From assembly GCF_902459695.1 (NCBI RefSeq), contig NZ_CABPRZ010000010.1, forward strand, positions 1-64,000: a DNA stretch of 64,000 nt, read 5' to 3'. The DNA comes from Pandoraea terrae. GTDB lineage: Bacteria; Pseudomonadota; Gammaproteobacteria; Burkholderiales; Burkholderiaceae. Below are positions 37,598 through 45,966 of this stretch, in pieces. How positions within the stretch are numbered: the first letter of the stretch is position 1; every line of letters begins with the position of its first letter. The position numbers were made by a program, and so were the translations under genes. Below the pieces are notes generated by a model. It searched no databases and was not told where the DNA came from. It saw only the letters and a list, made by a program, of their open reading frames with translations.

Positions 37598-38800
37598 TCA
37601 GGCACGCTTCCAGTTCAGAATCGCCAGCGTCACGACCCCGGCGATCAAGCCCCAGAACGCCGAGCCGATCGACAGCAAGGTCAGTCCCGATGCCGTCACC
37701 ATGAACGTGATCAGCGCCGCTTCGCGTTGCCGCGTGTCGTGCATGGCGTTGGCGAGCCCGGTCATGATGGAGCCGAACAGCGCCAGCGCGGCGATGGACA
37801 CGACCAGCGCCTTCGGAAACGCTGCGAACAAGGCCGCGATGGTCGCGCCAAACGTGCCGGCGACCAGGTAGAACACGCCGCACCATACCGCCGCCGTATA
37901 TCGCTTGGCCGGATCCTCGTGTGCTTCCCGTCCCGTGCAGATGGCCGCCGTGATGGCCGCGAGATGGATACCGTGCGAGCCGAACGGCGCGAGCAGCACC
38001 GACGTGATGCCCGTCGTCGAAATCAGCGGCGAGGCAGGTACGTGATAACCGTCGGCGCGCAGCACCGCGAGCCCCGGCACATTCTGCGAGGCCATCGCCA
38101 CGACGAATAATGGAATGGCAATGCTGATCGTGGCCGCCAGCGAGAACGATGGCGTGGTCCAGACCGGCTTGGCCAGCGCGATATCGAAGTGACTGAAGTC
38201 GAGCAGCCCGAGCGCGCCGGCCGTGATCGTGCCGACGATCAGCGACGCCAGAATCGCGTAACGCGACGCCACGCGCTTGACGATCAGGTAGGTGAAGAAC
38301 ATCGCCAGCACGAGCGCCGTCTGGTGCTGTGCGGCGACGAAGATTTCCAGGCCGATACGGAACAGGATGCCTGCGAGCAGCGCGGCCGCCAGCGCGGGCG
38401 GCACGCGCCGCATGATCGTCTCGAAGCCGCCGGTCAGCCCGCACACGGCGATCAGCAGATTGCACACAATGAACGCGCCGATGGCCTCGCCATAGGGCAC
38501 ACCCGCGAGCGATGTGATCAGCAGCGCCGCGCCCGGCGTCGACCATGCGATGACGACGGGCGTGCGGTATCGCAGCGACAGGCCAATGGTCGTGACGCCC
38601 ATGCCGATTGACAGCGCCCAGATCCACGACGAAATCTGCCCCGGGCTGAGGTGCGCGGCCTGGCCTGCCTGGAACATCAGGATCAGGGAACTGGTGTAGC
38701 CGGTCATCATCGCGACGAAACCGGCGACGATAGCCGACGGCGATGTGTCGGCCAGCGGCCGCAAGGGCGGCAGGGGCTGCGTGGGACTCGGAGCAGTCAT
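37598..38800 (-). CDS. benE: BenE-family transporter
   Basis: 400 residues, about twelve membrane helices. The family is annotated as benzoate/H+ symport, but most BenE homologues have no tested substrate. Typical sequence: VAGFVAMMTGYTSSLILMFQAGQAA at the N-terminus, AWSTPGAALL, and FGSHGIHLAAITAAICTGREAHEDP. Start ATG 38800 is preceded by the family-poor upstream frame, which is excluded. It lies 35 bases downstream of the VWA gene, on the same strand; no benzoate catabolism genes are in the window. Confidence 0.88.
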   Translation of the reverse strand: MTAPSPTQPLPPLRPLADTSPSAIVAGFVAMMTGYTSSLILMFQAGQAAHLSPGQISSWIWALSIGMGVTTIGLSLRYRTPVVIAWSTPGAALLITSLAGVPYGEAIGAFIVCNLLIAVCGLTGGFETIMRRVPPALAAALLAGILFRIGLEIFVAAQHQTALVLAMFFTYLIVKRVASRYAILASLIVGTITAGALGLLDFSHFDIALAKPVWTTPSFSLAATISIAIPLFVVAMASQNVPGLAVLRADGYHVPASPLISTTGITSVLLAPFGSHGIHLAAITAAICTGREAHEDPAKRYTAAVWCGVFYLVAGTFGATIAALFAAFPKALVVSIAALALFGSIMTGLANAMHDTRQREAALITFMVTASGLTLLSIGSAFWGLIAGVVTLAILNWKRA

Positions 38801-38835
38801 CGGGGCGGGCGCGTGTGTCTTGAAAAAGGCGGGTC

Positions 38836-40011
38836 TTACTTGCTCAGCACGCGCATCGCGGCTTCGAGGCCGGCGAGCGTGATCGGATACATGCGGTTGG
38901 CCAGCAACTGACGAATCACGCCGACCGACTGGCGATACTGCCACAGGCCTTCGGGTTCGGGATTGAGCCAGGCGTGATGCGGGAACCGATCGGCGAAACG
39001 GCGCAGCCACACCGCGCCGGCTTCCCGGTTGTTGTACTCGACGGACCCGCCGGGTTGCAGCACCTCATACGGGCTCATCGTCGCGTCGCCGACGAAAATC
39101 AGCTTGTAGTCCGGCGGATACTTGCGCAGTACGTCCCACGTCTCGAATCGTTCGGCATGACGCCGACGGTTCTGACGCCAGAGGTAATCGTAGACGCAAT
39201 TGTGGAAGTAAAAGAACTCAAGATGCTTGAATTCGGATTTCGCCGCCGAGAACAGCTCCTCGGTGCGCGCGATGTGGTCGTCCATCGACCCCCCGACATC
39301 GAGCAGCATCAGCACTTTCACATTATTGTGCCGCTCAGGCACCAACTTGAGATCGAGCCACCCGGCGTTGGCGGCCGTGCTGCGGATCGTGCCGTCGAGA
39401 TCGAGCTCCTCTGCGGCCCCTTCGCGCGCGAACTTGCGCAGGCGGCGCAGCGCCACCTTGATGTTGCGCGTGCCGAGTTCGACCGTGTCGTCGTAATCGC
39501 GATAGGCGCGCTTTTCCCACACCTTGACCGCGGTGCGATTGCCATTGCTCTGGCCGCCGATGCGGATGCCCTCGGGGTTGAACCCGCCGTTGCCGAACGG
39601 CGACGTGCCGCCGGTGCCGATCCATTTGCTGCCGCCTTCATGACGGCCTTTCTGTTCGTCGAACAACTGCTGAAGGCGTTCCATCAGCTTGTCGATGCCG
39701 CCCATCGCCTCGATCTTCGCCTTGTCTTCCGGCGTCAGCTCGCGTTGCATCTTCTTCTTGAGCCACTCGAGCGGCACCTCGCCCATCACATCGACGGCGG
39801 CCTGCACACCCTTGAAATAGCTGCCGAACGCCTGGTCGAACTTGTCGAAATGCTTCTCGTCCTTGACCAGCGTCATGCGTGCCAGATAGTAGAACTCGTC
39901 GAGCGACGGCGCGATGACCTGCTGCTGCAACGCTTCGAGCAGGCTCAGATATTCCTTGACCGAGACCGGCAGCCTGGCCGCGCGCAAGGTGTAGAAAAAG
40001 TCGGTCAGCAT
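38836..40011 (-). CDS. VWA-domain protein (CoxE-like), partner of MoxR
   Basis: 391 residues. Cytoplasmic protein with a helical N-terminal half and a C-terminal von Willebrand A domain (about 215-385). The metal site motif reads LDVGGSMDDH, i.e. D-x-G-x-S in place of the usual D-x-S-x-S. MoxR-type ATPases and VWA proteins act together as chaperones that insert metals or cofactors or mature complexes. The MoxR gene lies 70 bases upstream. The client is unknown; the two cytochrome c genes just beyond are candidates only by position. Confidence 0.85.
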   Translation of the reverse strand: MLTDFFYTLRAARLPVSVKEYLSLLEALQQQVIAPSLDEFYYLARMTLVKDEKHFDKFDQAFGSYFKGVQAAVDVMGEVPLEWLKKKMQRELTPEDKAKIEAMGGIDKLMERLQQLFDEQKGRHEGGSKWIGTGGTSPFGNGGFNPEGIRIGGQSNGNRTAVKVWEKRAYRDYDDTVELGTRNIKVALRRLRKFAREGAAEELDLDGTIRSTAANAGWLDLKLVPERHNNVKVLMLLDVGGSMDDHIARTEELFSAAKSEFKHLEFFYFHNCVYDYLWRQNRRRHAERFETWDVLRKYPPDYKLIFVGDATMSPYEVLQPGGSVEYNNREAGAVWLRRFADRFPHHAWLNPEPEGLWQYRQSVGVIRQLLANRMYPITLAGLEAAMRVLSK

Positions 40012-40081
40012 GGCTTCGGCATCCGTCTTGCGTTAGACGTTCTCGATCGCGGGGAGGGCGTGGCGGGAAACATCGCGGTGC

Positions 40082-40924
40082 TCAACGGTTGGCGCGGTTC
40101 ATGAACACGAGGCGCTCGAACAGGTGCACATCCTGCTCGTTCTTGAGCAGCGCGCCATGCAGTGGCGGGATCGCGAGCTTGTTGTCGGTGCTGCGCAGTG
40201 CCTCCGGACCGATTTCCTCGGCCATCAACAACTTGAGCCAGTCGAGCAGTTCCGATGTCGACGGCTTCTTCTTCAGGCCCGGGATATCGCGCACTTCAAA
40301 GAATGTCGACAGCGCGGCGCTCACCAGTTCGCGGCGGATATTCGGAAAATGCACGTCGATGATCGACTGCATCGTCGCCGGGTCCGGGAACTTGATGTAG
40401 TGGAAGAAGCAGCGGCGCAGAAAGGCGTCGGGCAATTCTTTCTCGTTGTTCGACGTGATGATGACGAGCGGACGATGGCGCGCGCGCACCATTTCGCGCG
40501 TTTCGTACACATGGAATTCCATGCGGTCGAGTTCGCGCAGCAAGTCGTTCGGGAACTCGATGTCGGCCTTGTCGATTTCGTCGATCAGCAGTACGGTCCG
40601 TTCTTCGGCGGCGAACGCTTGCCACAGCACGCCCTTGACGATGTAGTTGCCGATCTCGCGTACACGCTCGTCGCCCAACTGCGAATCGCGCAGGCGCGAC
40701 ACCGCGTCGTATTCGTACAGCCCTTGCTGGGCCTTGGTCGTCGACTTGATATGCCATTGCAACAGCGGCATGCCGAGCGCGGCGGCGACTTCTTCCGCGA
40801 GCATGGTTTTGCCGGTGCCGGGCTCGCCCTTGATCAGGAGCGGCCGCTGCAGCGTGGCGGCCGCGTTGACGGCGAGCTTGAGGTCGTCGGTGGCGACGTA
40901 CTGGGAAGAGCCTTCGAAGCGCAT
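40082..40924 (-). CDS. MoxR-family AAA ATPase
   Basis: 280 residues from ATG 40924, the usual start (MRFEGSSQYVAT). A start 18 codons earlier is possible, but a TATACT -10-like element lies at that point, which would put the longer start in the promoter. Walker A G33-EPGTGKT-40, Walker B VLLIDEIDKAD, sensor 1 ITSNNEKELPDAFLRRC with arginine finger. Works with the VWA protein encoded downstream as a MoxR/VWA chaperone pair. First gene of the group MoxR-VWA-benE. Confidence 0.9.
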   Translation of the reverse strand: MRFEGSSQYVATDDLKLAVNAAATLQRPLLIKGEPGTGKTMLAEEVAAALGMPLLQWHIKSTTKAQQGLYEYDAVSRLRDSQLGDERVREIGNYIVKGVLWQAFAAEERTVLLIDEIDKADIEFPNDLLRELDRMEFHVYETREMVRARHRPLVIITSNNEKELPDAFLRRCFFHYIKFPDPATMQSIIDVHFPNIRRELVSAALSTFFEVRDIPGLKKKPSTSELLDWLKLLMAEEIGPEALRSTDNKLAIPPLHGALLKNEQDVHLFERLVFMNRANR

Positions 40925-41194
40925 GATGAGCCGGAGTCCGCGGAAATCGAAACTGTTAAAAAGTTCAGTATAAGACATTGCGCATACCGCGCGCCGCAAC
41001 TGCACGCAAGCGCTTGTCGCGGCTGACTTGCCGGCGTTTCGCACAACGGCGTCTGCGGGTCGGCCCCAAATGGACCGTGAGGGTTCGGCTGGGTTACAAT
41101 CAATGGCTTTTTTCCGGGCGGCCGCCTTTGGAGTCAACGTGGCCGATCGTGTGTGGCGGGCCGAAATACCAAACTAATCGTTCCCAAGAAGACC

Positions 41195-41542
41195 ATGAAA
41201 AAGTTCCTCACGATGATGGCGCTGGCAGTGGGCAGCACGGCGCTCCATGCGGCCGAACTGAAGGCTAACCCCGAGGCGGCGAAGGACAAGGTGGCCATGT
41301 GTATCGGCTGCCACGGCATCGCCGACTACCGGACCGCGTTTCCCGAGGTGTATCACGTGCCCAAGCTCGGTGGGCAGAATGCGAAGTACATCGAAAATGC
41401 CCTGAAGGAATATGCCAAGGGCGATCGGAAGTTCCAGACGATGCATGGCATCGCCGCCACGCTGACCGAACAGGAAATCGTCGACATTGCCGCGTATTAC
41501 GCGCAGCAAACGGCGACCACCCCGGTCAATCCCCAGAAATAA
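41195..41542 (+). CDS. Periplasmic class I cytochrome c
   Basis: 115 residues with a signal peptide (about 1-20, cleavage after LHAA). One heme site C36-I-G-C-H40; M83 in KFQTMHGIA is the likely axial ligand. A single-heme electron carrier of the c553/c4-like type. Start ATG 41195 after AGAAGACC. First of two tandem cytochrome genes, 24 bases apart; divergent from the MoxR gene. Confidence 0.88.
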   Translation: MKKFLTMMALAVGSTALHAAELKANPEAAKDKVAMCIGCHGIADYRTAFPEVYHVPKLGGQNAKYIENALKEYAKGDRKFQTMHGIAATLTEQEIVDIAAYYAQQTATTPVNPQK

Positions 41543-41566
41543 CGGCGCGTGGCCGAGGAGCTCACC

Positions 41567-41962
41567 ATGAAGAAATCGATGGCATTCGCAGCCGCTGCGG
41601 CGGCATTGGCAATGGGCAGCGCATTGTCCGCACACGCGGCGGATGTCGCGGCAGGCAAGGCGCTGGTCGACAAGGGCATGTGCGTTGCGTGCCACGGCGC
41701 CAATCTCAATGCGCCTGTCAGCCCGGAATATCCGAAGCTGGCGGGTCAATACGCCGATTACGTCTACAACGCGCTGCGCGCGTATCAGAACGAGGCCAGC
41801 CTCATCTATGGCCGCAGCAACGCGATCATGAAAACGCAGGTCTTGTCGAATCCGGCAGTCACGGGCAAGGACGGCAAGCCGCGTCCGTTCACCACGCAAG
41901 AGCTGAAGGACATCGCTGCGTACATCGAATCGCTGCCCGGCGATCTCATCACCCGCAAGTAA
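41567..41962 (+). CDS. Periplasmic class I cytochrome c
   Basis: 131 residues, signal peptide about 1-24 (cleavage after AHA). Heme site C39-V-A-C-H43; M88 in RSNAIMKTQ is the likely axial ligand. The layout KALVDKGMCVACH with PKLAGQYADYVYNAL and TTQELKDIAAYIESL matches c4/c553-type single-heme cytochromes. Paired with the upstream cytochrome gene, presumably delivering electrons to or from the same membrane complex, which is not in the window. Confidence 0.9.
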   Translation: MKKSMAFAAAAAALAMGSALSAHAADVAAGKALVDKGMCVACHGANLNAPVSPEYPKLAGQYADYVYNALRAYQNEASLIYGRSNAIMKTQVLSNPAVTGKDGKPRPFTTQELKDIAAYIESLPGDLITRK

Positions 41963-42023
41963 GCGGACCCGCCCCGGCACGGGGCAGGGCGGCGGCGTGC
42001 CGGGCCGGGAAGCCTGCGGGAGA

Positions 42024-42455
42024 TTACCGCGAAGCTTCCTGTTCGATGCGGGCCAGATAGGCGTCCGAATCGGGCGGCAGACCGCTGCGCTGTGCTTCCC
42101 ACAGCGTTTGCCCCAGGCATTCCATGATGCGGTGCTGCGCTTCGTGCGGCGAGTCGAGCCGTTGCGTCAGCCGTTCACAGGCGGCGCGGATGCCGGGTGG
42201 CTGGTCGATGGACACCTGCTCGCTGATCGCGAGGTGCATCGACAGATGGAGAAACGGATTCGTCTGTCCCGCTTCCGGTGAATAGTCGCGCGCCGTCGCG
42301 TCTTCACTGTCGCCAAGCGCGCCATGATATTCGGGGTGTTCGGTAATCCAGTCAGCCGCGATCGTTTCGAGCGGTGTGAGAATGCTGCCACTTTTTTGCT
42401 TTTGCCAAGTGGCGCAGAAGAATTGCCGCACTTCGTCGCGGCTCGGGTTGAACAT
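42024..42455 (-). CDS. DUF1841 family protein
   Basis: 143 residues, soluble. MFNPSRDEVRQFFCATWQK at the start, EHPEYH in the middle and NPFLHLSMHLAISEQVSIDQPPGI are the DUF1841 pattern of beta- and gammaproteobacteria. Function unknown. Start ATG 42455 with GGAGCTG upstream on the minus strand. Divergent from the DMT gene. Confidence 0.88.
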   Translation of the reverse strand: MFNPSRDEVRQFFCATWQKQKSGSILTPLETIAADWITEHPEYHGALGDSEDATARDYSPEAGQTNPFLHLSMHLAISEQVSIDQPPGIRAACERLTQRLDSPHEAQHRIMECLGQTLWEAQRSGLPPDSDAYLARIEQEASR

Positions 42456-42594
42456 GACAGCTCCGTGGGGTTGGATTGCCGTTGCCGCTACAATGGCGGG
42501 TCCGGCACTGCCCGGGGCGTCGTGCGGCGGCCAATTGACGGCCGGCGGCGCCTCACGCGGGCCAAAATCGCATTGTCCCTCAAAACGCGAAACT

Positions 42595-43536
42595 ATGCCG
42601 CAAAGCCAGCGCATTCCGCCATCGCCTCCCGTGACCTCCCAGGGGCATGCCGCCTCGCTGTGGCAGGGTGTCGCGCTGATTGTCGTGTCTGCGTCGTGCT
42701 TCGGCGCGATGGCGATTTTCGCGCGGGCGGCGAGCTACGCCGGGGCCGACATCTTCGCGATGCTGCTGTTCCGGTTTTTTGTGGCTTTCGTGCTGCTTGC
42801 CGGCTGGCTGCGCTGGCAACGTGTGGCGCTGCCGCCGCCTCGCCGGCTGGTCGCGGTCGCGCTGATGGGCGGCCTCGGGTATGTCGGGCAATCGCTGTGT
42901 TATTTCGGCGCGTTGCAGTATGCACAAGCCAGTCTCGTGGCGTTGCTGCTGTACCTGTACCCGTTTTTCGTCACTTTGCTCGCTGCGGTATTCCTGCGCG
43001 AAAAGTTGACGCCCGTGAAAATCGGCGCGCTGGTGCTGTGTTCCGCCGGCAGTGCGCTGACTGTGGGCGGGGGCGCCGGCCAGCCGCTCGGCATGGCGCT
43101 CGCCATTTGCGCGGCGCTCATCTACTCCTGCTACATCGTGATCGGCGCGCGCGTGACGCGCGACATGGATGCCCGCGTGACGGCTACGGTCGTGTGCGGC
43201 GCGGCGACCCTGTCGTTCGGCGCCATGGCATTGTGGCGCACGGCGGCCGGCGCGCCATTGCAATGGCCGGCAGCGGGGGCGGGCTGGGCGGCATTGGCGG
43301 CGATTGCCGTGTTCTCGACCGTCGTTGCCATCCTGACGTTCTTTGCCGGCCTGCAACGGCTCGGCGCGGGACGCGCGTCGATGCTCTCGACGCTCGAGCC
43401 GGTCGTCACGGTGCTGTTGGCGGCGTGGCTGCTCGGCGAGACGCTCAGTGTGGCCCAGCTTTGTGGCGGGGCATTGATCCTGGCCGGTGTCGCATGGTTG
43501 TCGACGCGCGACCGGTCGCCGCCGGTGCCAGCCTGA
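42595..43536 (+). CDS. DMT/EamA-family transporter
   Basis: 313 residues with ten predicted helices, two EamA repeats (about 22-155 and 165-300). The REKLT motif after helix 4-5 and GETLS near the end are the usual repeat markers. Possible amino acid or metabolite exporter. Start ATG 42595 gives a 20-residue cytoplasmic lead before helix 1; the longer frame upstream overlaps DUF1841 promoter DNA. Convergent with nth. Confidence 0.85.
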   Translation: MPQSQRIPPSPPVTSQGHAASLWQGVALIVVSASCFGAMAIFARAASYAGADIFAMLLFRFFVAFVLLAGWLRWQRVALPPPRRLVAVALMGGLGYVGQSLCYFGALQYAQASLVALLLYLYPFFVTLLAAVFLREKLTPVKIGALVLCSAGSALTVGGGAGQPLGMALAICAALIYSCYIVIGARVTRDMDARVTATVVCGAATLSFGAMALWRTAAGAPLQWPAAGAGWAALAAIAVFSTVVAILTFFAGLQRLGAGRASMLSTLEPVVTVLLAAWLLGETLSVAQLCGGALILAGVAWLSTRDRSPPVPA

Positions 43537-43569
43537 AGCGAACCCCTGCCGAAGCCCGGCGCTCGCGCG

Positions 43570-44214
43570 TTACCGCTTGGGCGCCGCCGTCTTCGGTTGG
43601 AATTCGCACAGCGCCTCGATGGCGCAATGCCAGCACTCCGGCGTGCGTGCCTTGCACACGTAGCGGCCGTGCAGGATCAGCCAGTGATGGGCGTCGTGCT
43701 TGAATTCCGCTGGCGTCACACGTTCGAGGGCCAGTTCGACGGCAAGGGGATCCTTGCCCGGCGCCAGTCCCGTGCGATTCGCGACGCGGAAAATATGCGT
43801 GTCCACGGCGATCGTGTCTTCACCGAAGGCGGTGTTGAGCACGACGTTGGCTGTCTTGCGGCCGACGCCCGGCAGCGCTTCGAGCGCTTCGCGCGAACGC
43901 GGCACCTCGCCGGCGTGCCGGGACAGGAGCAGCTGGCACGTGACCATCACGTTTTTGGCTTTCGTGCGGTACAGACCGATCGTCTTGATGTAATCCGACA
44001 CCCCGGCTTCGCCCAGCGCCAGCATTTTTGCAGGGGTATTGGCGACGGCATACAGCTTGCGCGTGGCCTTGTTGACCGACACGTCGGTCGCCTGGGCGGA
44101 GAGCAGCACGGCGATCAGCAACTCGAACGGCGACGTGTACTCCAGCTCCGTCGTGGGGTTCGGATTGTGCTGCTGCAGCGTTTCAAAGAGGGCGCGTCGT
44201 TTGGCTGCGTTCAT
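43570..44214 (-). CDS. nth: Endonuclease III (DNA glycosylase/AP lyase)
   Basis: 214 residues. Removes oxidised pyrimidines in base excision repair. Helix-hairpin-helix LPGVGRKTANVVLN with the catalytic Lys, catalytic Asp in VDTHIFRVANR, and a C-terminal 4Fe-4S cluster C-x6-C-x2-C-x5-C (CKARTPECWHCAIEALC). Start ATG 44214 (MNAAKRRALF) is the family start. The rsxB-like ferredoxin gene ends 51 bases upstream on the same strand, an association conserved in many proteobacteria. Confidence 0.96.
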   Translation of the reverse strand: MNAAKRRALFETLQQHNPNPTTELEYTSPFELLIAVLLSAQATDVSVNKATRKLYAVANTPAKMLALGEAGVSDYIKTIGLYRTKAKNVMVTCQLLLSRHAGEVPRSREALEALPGVGRKTANVVLNTAFGEDTIAVDTHIFRVANRTGLAPGKDPLAVELALERVTPAEFKHDAHHWLILHGRYVCKARTPECWHCAIEALCEFQPKTAAPKR

Positions 44215-44265
44215 CGGCGGAAATGACTTCGGGGCAACGCGGATGGCCATCGTGGCCGCCGCGGA

Positions 44266-45138
44266 TCAGGGTTTTGCGGGCGGCTTGCCCTCGGGCGCGG
44301 CCATGCCGAGCCGGCGGCGGCGCGCCTCGGCCTCATCGATCTGCGCCTGGACCTCGGCGCTGACATTCTCGGTATTCTTCGGCGCGAGCCCTTGCTCGGC
44401 GAGGGCCGTCTTTTTCTGGCGGGCACGTTCGAGGGCGGCCTGGATGATGGCCTGCTTGCGTGCGGCGGCGGCCGCGGCTTCGTCCTGAGGTACGCCGCCG
44501 GGCATTGCAGGGACGCTTGATGCTTTGCCGGGGGCTGATATTTCGGACGTATCCGATGCAGCGGCTGCAGGCGGCGCGCCCGCCGCCGAGCGCGCGGCAC
44601 GCGCCGCGAGCCTTGCCTCGCGCTCGGCCTTTTCAAGGGCGAGGCGGCGTTGGCGTCCCTCGTAGTTCGCGCGCGCGGCGTCGGCTTCGGCTTGCGACCA
44701 GGCATCCCAGCCGGTGCGCTCGCCGGTCACCGGGATCATCTCGATGCAATCGACCGGGCAGGGTGGCACACAAAGGTCGCAGCCCGTGCAGAGATCGGCA
44801 ATCACGGTGTGCATCTGCTTCGGCGCGCCGGCAATCGCGTCGACCGGGCAGGCCTGCAGGCAGAGGGTACAGCCGATGCAAAGCGATTCGTCGATGACGG
44901 CGCGCGGCCGCGGACGTTCGGCGCCGTTCTCGGGGTTGAGCGGAATCACCGGCTTGCCGAGCAACCTGGCAAGCCGGGCAACGCCTTCGGCCCCGCCCGG
45001 CGGACACTGGTTGTAGGCGGCGGCGCCGGATGCGATGGCCTCGGCGTACGGGCGGCAACCGGCATAGCCGCACTTCGTGCACTGGGTTTGCGGCAACAGG
45101 GAATCGATGCGCTCGGCGAGCGCGCTGACTTCGGACAC
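44266..45138 (-). CDS. rsxB: RnfB/RsxB-like ferredoxin without membrane anchor
   Basis: 290 residues. Domain order: a 4Fe-4S domain (C20, C23, C28, C45), a double-cluster ferredoxin (C87-C90-C93-C97 and C117-C120-C123-C127), then a long Ala/Arg-rich coiled tail (150-290). In E. coli RsxB a hydrophobic N-terminal anchor comes first; here it is absent and no rnfACDGE genes are nearby. It is therefore probably a soluble electron carrier, perhaps linked to SoxR reduction or to the nth iron-sulfur enzyme next to it. The role is inferred. Confidence 0.82.
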   Translation of the reverse strand: MSEVSALAERIDSLLPQTQCTKCGYAGCRPYAEAIASGAAAYNQCPPGGAEGVARLARLLGKPVIPLNPENGAERPRPRAVIDESLCIGCTLCLQACPVDAIAGAPKQMHTVIADLCTGCDLCVPPCPVDCIEMIPVTGERTGWDAWSQAEADAARANYEGRQRRLALEKAEREARLAARAARSAAGAPPAAAASDTSEISAPGKASSVPAMPGGVPQDEAAAAAARKQAIIQAALERARQKKTALAEQGLAPKNTENVSAEVQAQIDEAEARRRRLGMAAPEGKPPAKP

Positions 45139-45178
45139 GTCGTATGCGGGGATTCGGCTAAACCCGAATTATCCTTGA

Positions 45179-45211
45179 TTTTGTCGAAACATGAATCCGT
45201 TTTGACGAAAC
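45179..45211. promoter_or_regulatory. Two TTTTG(T/A)CGAAAC repeats before the TetR gene
   Basis: TTTTGTCGAAAC (45179-45190) and TTTTGACGAAAC (45200-45211) start 21 bases apart, two helical turns, and each is nearly symmetric. They lie in the 124-base divergent gap between rsxB and the TetR gene, the expected place for a TetR operator. Confidence 0.6.
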
Positions 45212-45262
45212 GCAGAAATCGTTATGCCATAATTCCGCCCGTTGAGAACGACCGGGCTGCTC

Positions 45263-45907
45263 ATGACGATGCCAGACACCTCCCAGAAGATCAAGCGGGA
45301 TCCCGAACGCACGCGCCAGCGTATTCTTGCTGCGGCGACGGAGGAATTCGCCGAACGCGGCCTCTCCGGCGCGCGGGTTGACAGTATCGCCCGCCGGGCG
45401 GACATCAACGAGCGCATGCTCTATTACTACTACGGCAACAAGGATCAGCTTTACACGGCCGTTCTGGAGGACGTTTACCTGGCCTTCAACCGCGCGGAGC
45501 ACGCACTGAATCTGGATGCTTTGGCGCCGCTCGCTGCAGTCTCGGCGCTGGCGCATTTCATCTGGGACTATTACGCCGCGCATCCGGAACTGATTCGCCT
45601 CATCAACAACGAGAATCTGCACGAGGCGCGGCACATGCACGAATCGCCGCAGATTCGCGCATTGGTGTCGCCGATCGTCGACATGCTGGCGAGCATCCTG
45701 AAACGGGGCGAGGCGAGCGGGGAAATTCGCAGCGATGTCGATCCCGTGCACCTGTATGTCACGATTTCGGCGCTGGGATATTACCTAATGTCGAACCGCC
45801 ACACGCTGGCAACGGTGATGGGGCGCGATCTGATGGCGCCTGATGCCCGATCGGCGTACACAGCATTCAACACGCAGGTGCTGCTCGACTACTTGCGAGT
45901 GAAATGA
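45263..45907 (+). CDS. TetR-family regulator
   Basis: 214 residues. Helix-turn-helix at about 12-62: RILAAATEEFAERGLSGARVDSIARRADINERMLYYYYGNKDQLY. The C-terminal ligand and dimer domain resembles the TetR_C-type seen with fatty-acid or nucleobase catabolism regulators, but the ligand cannot be read. The ATG at 45263 is used; a GTG-type start in the same frame seven codons upstream is weaker. Divergent from rsxB and convergent with phaZ. The upstream repeats suggest autoregulation. Confidence 0.88.
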   Translation: MTMPDTSQKIKRDPERTRQRILAAATEEFAERGLSGARVDSIARRADINERMLYYYYGNKDQLYTAVLEDVYLAFNRAEHALNLDALAPLAAVSALAHFIWDYYAAHPELIRLINNENLHEARHMHESPQIRALVSPIVDMLASILKRGEASGEIRSDVDPVHLYVTISALGYYLMSNRHTLATVMGRDLMAPDARSAYTAFNTQVLLDYLRVK

Positions 45908-45912
45908 CGGCA

Positions 45913-45946
45913 TGACACGCCACGCCCTCGAAGGCGCGGCGTGTCA
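45913..45946. terminator. Hairpin between convergent TetR and phaZ genes
   Basis: Perfect stem TGACACGCC (45913-45921) / GGCGTGTCA (45938-45946), extended inside by CGCC/GGCG. No T tract on either strand, so it may work as a Rho-aided or weak terminator. Confidence 0.45.
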
Positions 45947-45966
45947 ATGATCGTCGATGGGGTGCG

